5,431 bases of DNA, taken from positions 1 to 5,431 of the forward strand of contig CALAFB010000060.1 of assembly GCA_937891135.1 (NCBI GenBank), read 5' to 3'. Source of the DNA: an uncultured Elusimicrobium sp. GTDB lineage: Bacteria; Elusimicrobiota; Elusimicrobia; Elusimicrobiales; Elusimicrobiaceae. Positions 1-4,910 of the stretch are shown here, piece by piece; the first letter of the stretch is position 1; each line of letters begins with the position of its first letter. The translations under genes were made by a program, and so were the position numbers. The notes under the pieces are model-generated. The model worked only from the letters and a program-made list of their open reading frames with translations, did no database searches and was not told where the DNA came from.

Positions 1-25
1 CCATTTATACGGCTGCTATCATCAA

Positions 26-53
26 AATCTACCAAAAAAAAAAAACGCGTCAA
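26..53 (-). promoter_or_regulatory. Leftward promoter with T12 spacer (gene off left edge)
   Basis: Read on the minus strand, a -35 box TTGACG (48-53) is followed by a 16-nt spacer and a -10 box TAGATT (26-31). The spacer is CG, twelve T residues, then GG. The same layout, again with exactly twelve T, lies before the pilin gene that starts at 2910. Similarity continues past the -10 box (ATAGC at the same distance) and upstream (an AT-rich block ending in GCTTG). The controlled gene would start left of position 1. By analogy with the second copy it may be another pilin-like gene, which is inference. Confidence 0.7.
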
Positions 54-112
54 GCCCTTAAAAATGAACAGCCAACAACAAACAACCCAAAAAGGGAAAA
101 CCTTTTATTGAT

Positions 113-217
113 ACCCCCTCATCCCGGTGCTAACGCACGCGGCCTTCCCCCTCATGGGGAAGGATTCCCTCTCTCTTGAGGGAGAGGATGCCGCTTTTGC
201 GGCAGGGAAGGGGGGGT
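113..217. repeat. Four-armed cloverleaf-like inverted-repeat element
   Basis: A closing stem pairs 113-125 with 205-217: 13 positions with one A-A mismatch and one G-U pair. It encloses four consecutive hairpins: 127-130/135-138 (GTGC/GCAC, extendable by three pairs through a bulge but then competing with the closing stem), 143-150/156-163 (CCTTCCCC/GGGGAAGG, perfect), 168-175/180-187 (8 pairs with one wobble) and 189-194/199-204 (TGCCGC/GCGGCA, perfect, loop TTTT). No convincing gene is encoded here. The shape resembles non-autonomous intergenic repeats seen in other bacteria, which are often multicopy. Only one copy is in this window, so the repeat status is inferred. It lies just upstream of the iron-uptake gene promoter. 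Confidence 0.65.
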
Positions 218-274
218 TACCTAAAGACAAGCCTCTAAAAATAAATTTGAACCGCCGTGTCTTTCCCAACCGGC

Positions 275-303
275 TTGCCAGTAACATCAAAGTATGATAA
301 AAT
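275..303 (+). promoter_or_regulatory. Promoter of the FeoA-FeoB gene
   Basis: The -35 box TTGCCA (275-280, 5 of 6 to TTGACA) and the -10 box TAAAAT (298-303, 5 of 6 to TATAAT) are separated by an optimal 17-nt spacer. Transcription would begin near 310, giving a leader of about 20 nt before the start codon. I see no convincing Fur-type inverted repeat over these boxes, so iron control cannot be shown from sequence. Confidence 0.6.
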
Positions 304-312
304 ATAAAAGTA

Positions 313-320
313 AGGAAGGA
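313..320 (+). promoter_or_regulatory. Ribosome binding site fixing the FeoA-FeoB start
   Basis: AGGAAGGA lies 9 nt before the ATG at 330. An in-frame ATG at 294 would add 12 residues, but it lies upstream of this site and upstream of the -10 box, so 330 is the likely start. Confidence 0.75.
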
Positions 321-329
321 CTAACTTTT

Positions 330-2273
330 ATGGAACATGCACATTCCCGCTCATTATACCAATTAAAACCCGGCCAAACGGCCCAAATTAAAGAAATCCA
401 AACCGACGGCAAAATGACCGCCAAATTAACCGCCATGGGCATTGCCCGCGGGCAGTTTATTACGCGCAAGAAAGGCTCCTCCCCGGTTGTAATAGAAGTA
501 TCCGGCACCGAAGTTGCGATCGGGCGCGAAACTGCCAAAAAAATTATGGTAACCGCTAAAAAAAATACGTTCCTTTTAGCCGGGAACCCAAACGTAGGGA
601 AAAGTTTAATTTTTTCGCGCCTTACCGGGATTGGGATTATTTCTTCTAACTTTCCGGGCACAACCGTGGGGCTTAACTACGGGCAAACCCAGTTCAAAGG
701 CGAAGCGTACGATATTATAGACATCCCCGGCCTGTACCGCTTAGAAGAAGAATGGGTCATAGAAGGTAAAAAGCGAAACTTATTTAAAGAGTTGGAATAT
801 GATTTTATTGTCTGCGTGGCGGATGCCTCCCACCTGGAACGCAACCTGTTTTTTGTGCTGGAAATTTTACAGCTGGAAAAACCGCTCATTTTGATGCTCA
901 ATAAATTTGACGAAGCCCAGCGAAAAGGCATTACCATAGACGTAAAAAAACTTTCTAAATTATTGGGCATCCCGGTGATTGCCACGGTAGCCACCACCGG
1001 GGAAGGCTTAAAAGAATTAGAGCGCGAAGCCCTTAAATTAGCCGGCCGCCCGCTCCAAAAACCGGCTTTACCCATTCCCCCCTCCGCCGAAGAAAAATGG
1101 CAAACGATTGGCCGGATTATTCACGAAGTACAACTGGTAAAACACAAACACCCGTCCTTTTGGGAACACTTACAAGGGTGGGCCACGGCCCCTGTTACCG
1201 GGCTGCCGCTAGCCCTTATCACGCTGGTTGTTTCGTTCTTCCTGGTACGTTTTGTGGGCGAAAGTTTAATTAACTTGTTAGACCCGCTGTATGAAAATTA
1301 TTACCTGCCGATTTTGGAAAAACTCTTGGGCGGTTTGAAAGATACCGTCCCCGGGCTATTGTTATTGGGGGACGGCGGCGAAAATTACTTTGGTATTTTG
1401 ACCGACGGTCTGCATATTGCCCTCGTAGACGTTATGCCTTACGTATTTGCGTTTTATACGCTGTTAGGTTTTTTGGGCGAACTGGGGTACTTGCCGCGCT
1501 TAGCCGTGTTGTTAGACGGCATTTTGCATAAAATTGGGCTGCACGGGTACGGTTCGCTGCCGATTATGCTGGGGTTTGGGTGTAAAGTTCCCGCCGTCAT
1601 GGGCATCCGCGTGTTGGAAACGCGGCGCGAACGGGTAATTGCCTTGGCCCTTATTTTGGTACTGGCCCCGTGTATTTCGCAAACGGCCATGATTATTTCT
1701 ATTTTATCCCCGTACGGCCTTAAATATATGCTGCTAGTCTTTGGGGCCCTTGTCGTAAACGGGATTATTATCGGCACGTTACTTAATACCCTTATGAAAG
1801 GGGAAACGCCGGAATTATTTATGGAAATTCCGTCCTGGCAGATTCCGCAACTGCGTCCGTTGGCGCGCAAAATTTGGATACGTATGAAAGAGTATTTAGT
1901 AGACGCGCTGCCGCTTATTTTAATGGGAATTTTGTTTGTGGACCTTATGCAACTATCCGGCATAACCGGGTGGCTGACCCAAATTTTGCGCGCACCTGTG
2001 GAGTGGGTGCTTGGGCTGCCGGCTGACGCTACCCCGCTTTTGTTACTTGGTTTTTTGCGTAAAGATATTTCCATTGCCCTGCTGGAGCCGTTCCACTTGG
2101 CACCGCAAGCGTTGGTAGTAGCGTGCGTGTTTATGAGTATGTATCTGCCGTGTATTGCTACGTTTTTTGTCATGCTGCGCGAAAGCGGTTGGAAGGATAC
2201 CTTACGCGTAGTGGGGCTAACGCTACTCTTTTCCACCGTAACCGCCGGGGCATTAAGAATTATACTGATGTAA
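330..2273 (+). CDS. feoB: FeoA-FeoB fusion, ferrous iron transporter
   Basis: This 647-residue inner-membrane protein should import Fe(II). Residues 1-76 form a FeoA-like SH3 domain. Residues 79-238 form the GTPase domain: G1 GNPNVGKS (85-92), switch I around NFPGTT (107-112), G3 DIPG (131-134), G4 NKFD (191-194), G5-like ATTGEG (221-226). The membrane part starts near 288, with about eight hydrophobic segments (roughly 288-310, 361-389, 434-461, 464-488, 524-546, 565-585, 590-617, 625-646). It includes the hallmark GFGCKVPAVMGIR (415-427, Cys418), APCISQ (Cys448) and YLPCIAT (Cys608). The FeoB portion is about 570 residues, against about 770 in E. coli FeoB. The linker between the G domain and the membrane part is short, and the usual FLEDSGYLAR and SCSARLP motifs read FLGELGYLPR and PCISQTA. 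FeoA-FeoB fusions are known in other phyla. No feoC is visible. The assignment is firm; Fe(II) as sole substrate is inferred from the family. Confidence 0.93.
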   Translation: MEHAHSRSLYQLKPGQTAQIKEIQTDGKMTAKLTAMGIARGQFITRKKGSSPVVIEVSGTEVAIGRETAKKIMVTAKKNTFLLAGNPNVGKSLIFSRLTGIGIISSNFPGTTVGLNYGQTQFKGEAYDIIDIPGLYRLEEEWVIEGKKRNLFKELEYDFIVCVADASHLERNLFFVLEILQLEKPLILMLNKFDEAQRKGITIDVKKLSKLLGIPVIATVATTGEGLKELEREALKLAGRPLQKPALPIPPSAEEKWQTIGRIIHEVQLVKHKHPSFWEHLQGWATAPVTGLPLALITLVVSFFLVRFVGESLINLLDPLYENYYLPILEKLLGGLKDTVPGLLLLGDGGENYFGILTDGLHIALVDVMPYVFAFYTLLGFLGELGYLPRLAVLLDGILHKIGLHGYGSLPIMLGFGCKVPAVMGIRVLETRRERVIALALILVLAPCISQTAMIISILSPYGLKYMLLVFGALVVNGIIIGTLLNTLMKGETPELFMEIPSWQIPQLRPLARKIWIRMKEYLVDALPLILMGILFVDLMQLSGITGWLTQILRAPVEWVLGLPADATPLLLLGFLRKDISIALLEPFHLAPQALVVACVFMSMYLPCIATFFVMLRESGWKDTLRVVGLTLLFSTVTAGALRIILM

Positions 2274-2319
2274 CTTACTTATATATCATATTGCCCCGGG
2301 TTACGTCTGGAAGTTACAT
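2268..2319. terminator. Weak inverted repeat between convergent genes
   Basis: A perfect 9-bp inverted repeat (ATGTAACTT at 2268-2276, AAGTTACAT at 2311-2319) overlaps the FeoA-FeoB stop codon and spans the gap to the convergent pilin gene. The 34-nt loop contains CCCCGGG. There is no clear U-run on either strand, so a terminator role is only a guess. No better terminator is visible for either gene. Confidence 0.25.
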
Positions 2320-2325
2320 TTAAAA

Positions 2326-2910
2326 CTAACAACACTCACACTGACTGTCACTTGGAATGCCTAATAATTCTTCCCAGTAATCTGGTGAGCTTCCCCCATG
2401 ACATATATCTATTCCTGTCATCCATTTTTGAGTACTTGGTTGATAACATAAACAGCCCCCTTCCTCCCTTCGTTTATAACTGGCCCAAACGATATCATCA
2501 GACCAATCATAAAAGAAATTTTCTGTCTCCCTCGCCGGTCCTCCTGGTTTTCCTAGATCAATATCTAGTGCCGATGGGGAACAAATTTCCGAATGTAATT
2601 GACACGCTTGAACGGCCTGTCCGATAGTTCTGATATTACTTCGAGCTTCAGCCCAACGGGCTTTTTCCACCGCTACTTGGTACTGCGGCACCGCCACCGC
2701 CGCCAAAATACCAATAATTAACACCACAACCAACAACTCAATGAGCGTAAAACCCATTAAATTAGGTGTCATCCCCGAATGTCTTTGTCGGGGATCCCCA
2801 CCTTGTTTTTTGAAAGCGGAGGAGATTCCCGATAACCACCCTCGGGAATGACTCTTTTTTATATTCCCCGCTTTTGAGCAAAAACAACCTTTACAAACAC
2901 TTTTCTTCAT
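2326..2910 (-). CDS. Type IV pilin-like prepilin with long leader (pilin 1)
   Basis: The 194-residue product is a prepilin. GFTLIELLVVVLIIGILAAVA (residues 53-73) gives a prepilin-peptidase site between Gly53 and Phe54, the conserved Glu5 of the mature protein (Glu58), and a hydrophobic helix followed by PQYQ. The mature protein is 141 residues with eight cysteines, three of them in the last four residues (CECC), so disulfides are likely. It would form or join a pilus or pseudopilus. The 53-residue leader is far longer than the usual 5-30. It has CKGCFC near its start and two translated palindromic elements. The ATG at 2910 is chosen for its AGGAG site and upstream promoter. Met47 or Met52 would give normal short leaders but have no ribosome site. 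An ATG at 3060 lies upstream of the promoter. The gene stands alone, tail to tail with FeoA-FeoB. Major pilin versus minor or pseudopilin cannot be decided. Confidence 0.88.
   Translation of the reverse strand: MKKSVCKGCFCSKAGNIKKSHSRGWLSGISSAFKKQGGDPRQRHSGMTPNLMGFTLIELLVVVLIIGILAAVAVPQYQVAVEKARWAEARSNIRTIGQAVQACQLHSEICSPSALDIDLGKPGGPARETENFFYDWSDDIVWASYKRREEGGCLCYQPSTQKWMTGIDICHGGSSPDYWEELLGIPSDSQCECC
2753..2807 (-). repeat. 55-bp repeat, copy 1 (identical to 5377-5431)
   Basis: These 55 bases match 5377-5431 without a difference and may extend further, since the second copy runs into the window edge. In both genes the repeat covers the codons for QGGDPRQRHSGMTPNLMG in the pilin leader. The adjacent 71 nt (2682-2752 against 5306-5376) encode the pilin helix and differ at 12 positions, 11 of them silent. 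Confidence 0.95.
2764..2803. repeat. Palindromic element A within pilin leader
   Basis: An 8-bp stem ATCCCCGA/TCGGGGAT (2771-2778, 2788-2795) with a 9-nt loop is flanked by a second 5-bp stem AGGTG/CACCT (2764-2768, 2799-2803). It would fold as a strong hairpin in the pilin mRNA. The same element recurs at 5388-5427. The form GTCATCCCCGA-N9-TCGGGGATCCCC resembles small dispersed palindromes of other bacteria, such as Neisseria dRS3. Confidence 0.85.
2822..2854. repeat. Palindromic element B, diverged and inverted relative of A
   Basis: ATTCCCGA (2825-2832) and TCGGGAAT (2842-2849) form an 8-bp stem with a 9-nt loop, flanked by GAG/CTC. Read on the minus strand it is GTCATTCCCGA-N9-TCGGGAATCTCC, the same form as element A read on the plus strand. 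The two are therefore inverted relatives about 45 nt apart, both translated in frame as part of the pilin 1 leader. Confidence 0.75.
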
Positions 2911-2918
2911 AGTCCGTA

Positions 2919-2923
2919 CTCCT
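2919..2923 (-). promoter_or_regulatory. Ribosome binding site of pilin 1
   Basis: AGGAG on the minus strand lies 8 nt before the ATG at 2910. It supports the long-leader start over the internal Met47 and Met52 codons, which have no such site. Confidence 0.75.
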
Positions 2924-2957
2924 GTATTTATATAATTTTTTCTTTCGCTATACCTCA

Positions 2958-2985
2958 AATCTACCAAAAAAAAAAAACAATGCAA
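2958..2985 (-). promoter_or_regulatory. Pilin 1 promoter with T12 spacer
   Basis: On the minus strand, TTGCAT (2980-2985) and TAGATT (2958-2963) are separated by 16 nt: TG, twelve T residues, GG. The layout matches the left-edge promoter at 26-53, including the T count and an ATAGC motif 6 nt after the -10 box. Transcription would start about 40 nt upstream of the pilin ATG. A homopolymer in the spacer can alter promoter strength by slipped-strand mispairing, as known for some Neisseria outer-membrane genes. Such switching here is inference. Confidence 0.75.
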
Positions 2986-3011
2986 GCTTTTTAAAAAATA
3001 ACGACCTAAAA

Positions 3012-3044
3012 ACACAAAAAAAGCCCCGGAAAAAATCCGGAGCT
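3012..3044 (-). terminator. Rho-independent terminator of the lipoprotein gene
   Basis: On the minus strand a hairpin at 3022-3044 (nine-position stem with one mismatch, loop of five T) is followed by a run of seven T (3015-3021) and more T-rich sequence. It lies 28 nt beyond the lipoprotein stop codon and upstream of the pilin 1 promoter, which makes pilin 1 a separate transcription unit. Confidence 0.85.
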
Positions 3045-3072
3045 CTTGGTTGATTTCCAATCCTTATAAAAA

Positions 3073-3537
3073 CTAATTATAACTGCCGACCCGGCCCATA
3101 TCTACCGGCAGCGGGATTTCTACTCCCATCGGCCCTTCAAAATACATAGTACCGGTTAAGTGATAATCTACCGTGCCGCTGCCCATAGCCAACAGCCCCA
3201 GCAATTTGCTGCCCAGCGTAATCGTAGGGACCGACACTTTGGCCTTGGCCGGATAGGTAGACGCCGGGGCAATTTCAATATCGCTTAAAGTAACGTCGGC
3301 AATTTTGTCATCATTCGCTGTTAATTCCCCCACAAACCGTTTGAGTTTAGCCGGCTCTTTCTTATTGGGGTTGGTAATGGCAATGGTAATCGTAAAATTC
3401 AAGGCCGTCAAACCCACGTCCGTTACTTCCACACTTTTAAGAGCATAGGTACAGTTTTTTAAATTAGCCGCCTGTTTGACAGTAGCACACCCCGCAAATA
3501 GCACAGCAGCCAGTAAAAATATTAAAATTTTCTTCAT
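3073..3537 (-). CDS. Small LEA14/WHy-domain-like lipoprotein
   Basis: The product has 154 residues. The N-terminus MKKILIFLLAAVLFAGC is a lipoprotein signal peptide with lipidated Cys17, so the mature protein would be anchored to a membrane facing the periplasm. Residues about 30-150 look like the LEA_2 (LEA14/WHy) beta-sandwich: alternating short strands, the NPN turn (56-58) after a hydrophobic strand, then a pattern like VTLSDIEIAPASTYPAKAKV. Bacterial members are often linked to stress or desiccation, but no function can be assigned here. The start at 3537 is set by a GGAGG site 5 nt upstream; an ATG at 3585 would add 16 residues ahead of the signal peptide and is unlikely. It is divergent from pepT across 63 nt and ends in its own terminator. 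The lipoprotein call is strong; the domain call is moderate, from pattern only. Confidence 0.8.
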   Translation of the reverse strand: MKKILIFLLAAVLFAGCATVKQAANLKNCTYALKSVEVTDVGLTALNFTITIAITNPNKKEPAKLKRFVGELTANDDKIADVTLSDIEIAPASTYPAKAKVSVPTITLGSKLLGLLAMGSGTVDYHLTGTMYFEGPMGVEIPLPVDMGRVGSYN

Positions 3538-3542
3538 AAAAT

Positions 3543-3547
3543 CCTCC
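3543..3547 (-). promoter_or_regulatory. Ribosome binding site of the lipoprotein gene
   Basis: GGAGG on the minus strand, 5 nt before the ATG at 3537. It selects the start that places the signal peptide at the N-terminus. Confidence 0.7.
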
Positions 3548-3568
3548 AAGAGTAAGATATATAAATTG

Positions 3569-3574
3569 TATAAT
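3569..3574 (+). promoter_or_regulatory. Probable -10 box of pepT
   Basis: A perfect TATAAT lies 26 nt before the pepT start. No good -35 box is visible 15-18 nt upstream, so the promoter may be weak or need an activator. The 63-nt divergent gap must also hold the lipoprotein promoter, for which TATATC at 3556-3561 on the minus strand is a weak candidate. Confidence 0.5.
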
Positions 3575-3588
3575 AAAAATAACATTTT

Positions 3589-3594
3589 AGGGAG
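3589..3594 (+). promoter_or_regulatory. Ribosome binding site of pepT
   Basis: AGGGAG ends 6 nt before the ATG at 3601, which makes that start secure. Confidence 0.75.
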
Positions 3595-3600
3595 ATTTTT

Positions 3601-4836
3601 ATGAACGAATTACAACAAAAAATTTATAACCGTTTAGCACGTTATGTTTCGTTTGATACCACCAGTAGCCCGGCCAGCACCGTTGTGCCTTCTACGGATG
3701 CGCAAATTTCATTTGCCCACCAACTCGCGGCGGAAATGAAAAAAATCGGCATTACGGAAGTAGAAGTAGATGAATACGGCTTTGTAACCGGGCTCATCCC
3801 CGCTACGACGGATAAAAAAGCCCCGGTCATTGGTTTTTTTGCCCACATGGATACCGTGAGCGACTATAACGGCCACGACATTCACCCCGTCTTGCACGAA
3901 AATTATACCGGCGGCCCCTTAACCATTAACGCGGCTAAAAAAATGATTTTAAATGAACAAAACGCCGCCAGCTTGGCAAAATGTATCGGAGATACTATCG
4001 TTACGGCCGACGGTAATACACTTTTAGGCGCAGACGACAAACTGGGTATTTCCATTATTATGACGCTGGCGGAACACTTGCTGGCCCACCCGGAAATTGC
4101 CCACGGTCCCTTAAAAGTAGCGTTTACGATTGATGAAGAAACCGGCACGGGGATTGGATACTTTGACGTCAAAAAATTCGCGGCGGACTTTGCCTACACC
4201 GTGGACGGTGCAAATTTAGGGGACATTGACTGCGGCAACTTTAATGCCGACGCAGTAACCCTTCACATTACGGGCAAATCCTGTCACCCCGGCTCGGCCA
4301 AAGGGTTTATGGCTAACCCGGTACGGATTGCGGCAGATATTATTTCGTCCTGGCCGGAACATAAACTGCCGGAAACTACCGACGGCGAAGACGGATTTAT
4401 TTTGTTTAAAGACATTACAGGCAGCCTGGAAAAAGCCGAAGTGCAAGGCATTGTGCGGGAACATTCGCTAGACAAATTTGCCCGGTTCAAACAAGATTTA
4501 CTAAACCTGGTAGAAAAAAAACGCGCCAAGTATCCGGCTGCTAAAATTGAAGTAGAATTTAAAGAACAATACCGCAATATGCGCGATATTTTGCGTGCAC
4601 GCCCGCAAGCCATGGAACTGTTGGAACAATCCTTAAAAGAAAACAACGTGCCTTATAAATTAACGCAAGCCCGCGGCGGTACCGACGGAGCCCAGATGAC
4701 GTTTAAAGGCCTGCCAACGCCGAACATTTTTGCCGGGTATGAAAACCCGCACGGCCCGTATGAATGGTGCAGCCTAAACTGGGCCGAAAAAGCCTTACAC
4801 GTCTTGGAAAGCATTGCCAAAAACGCAGTAAAGTAA
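3601..4836 (+). CDS. pepT: Peptidase T (tripeptide aminopeptidase, M20 family)
   Basis: The 411-residue cytoplasmic enzyme should release the N-terminal residue from tripeptides, using two zinc ions. The M20 active site is complete by alignment from memory: AHMDT (metal ligand His82, catalytic-site Asp84), LLGADDKLG (bridging Asp145), TIDEETG (general base Glu179, ligand Glu180), TVDG (ligand Asp202) and NPHGPYEW (ligand His384). RGGTDGA (358-364) is the substrate-binding segment typical of PepT. Residues about 215-325 form the inserted dimerisation domain (GKSCHPGSAKGFMANP at 225-240). The length fits PepT (about 410). No signal peptide is present. The gene is single, with its own ribosome site and a strong terminator 18 nt beyond the stop. 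It fits an organism that lives on peptides. Nothing looks damaged. Confidence 0.95.
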   Translation: MNELQQKIYNRLARYVSFDTTSSPASTVVPSTDAQISFAHQLAAEMKKIGITEVEVDEYGFVTGLIPATTDKKAPVIGFFAHMDTVSDYNGHDIHPVLHENYTGGPLTINAAKKMILNEQNAASLAKCIGDTIVTADGNTLLGADDKLGISIIMTLAEHLLAHPEIAHGPLKVAFTIDEETGTGIGYFDVKKFAADFAYTVDGANLGDIDCGNFNADAVTLHITGKSCHPGSAKGFMANPVRIAADIISSWPEHKLPETTDGEDGFILFKDITGSLEKAEVQGIVREHSLDKFARFKQDLLNLVEKKRAKYPAAKIEVEFKEQYRNMRDILRARPQAMELLEQSLKENNVPYKLTQARGGTDGAQMTFKGLPTPNIFAGYENPHGPYEWCSLNWAEKALHVLESIAKNAVK

Positions 4837-4853
4837 ACACCGCTTTACCAGCA

Positions 4854-4890
4854 AAAATCCCCGGGGCGTCCCTACAGCCCCGGGGATTTT
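4854..4890. terminator. Strong bidirectional terminator between pepT and pilin 2
   Basis: A perfect 14-bp stem (4854-4867 with 4877-4890) has a GC core CCCCGGGGC, flanking A/T pairs and a 9-nt loop. It reads AAAA into and TTTT out of the stem on both strands, so it can end pepT on the plus strand and pilin 2 on the minus strand. Confidence 0.9.
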
Positions 4891-4910
4891 GTATGAATGA
4901 TTTTTAATAT

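Noticed and set aside
90..106. Hairpin AAAAGG-gaaaa-CCTTTT as a terminator.
   Set aside because: The stem is only 6 bp and AT-rich, and no gene ends next to it on either strand within the window.
223..277. Inverted repeats AAAGACA/TGTCTTT and CAAGCC/GGCTTG upstream of the iron transporter, considered as a riboswitch or operator.
   Set aside because: They are short, widely spaced and lie mostly upstream of the predicted transcription start, so they are likely chance matches. No Fur-like box was found either.
105..290. A 61-residue minus-strand open frame across the cloverleaf element.
   Set aside because: It is made largely of the inverted-repeat element, has low-complexity composition and no ribosome site.
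287..1075. Two minus-strand open frames (287-661 and 677-1075) opposite the FeoA and GTPase parts.
   Set aside because: They are antisense shadows of clear domains on the plus strand and have no start signals or family features.
1454..2236. Long 260-residue open frame on the minus strand opposite FeoA-FeoB.
   Set aside because: It is fully antisense to the well-supported transporter. Its translation shows no recognisable motif and it has no ribosome site. The frame is open because of codon bias of the real gene.
2123..2627. Plus-strand open frames at 2123-2323 and 2352-2627.
   Set aside because: The first overlaps the end of FeoA-FeoB out of frame; the second is antisense to pilin 1. Neither has a start signal.
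2911..3060. Longer start of pilin 1 at 3060, adding 50 residues.
   Set aside because: That start lies upstream of the T12 promoter and runs through the promoter and terminator, and it has no ribosome site. The ATG at 2910 has AGGAG at 8 nt.
3642..4646. Several minus-strand open frames opposite pepT.
   Set aside because: All lie within pepT, whose active-site residues are complete; none has a ribosome site or a recognisable product.
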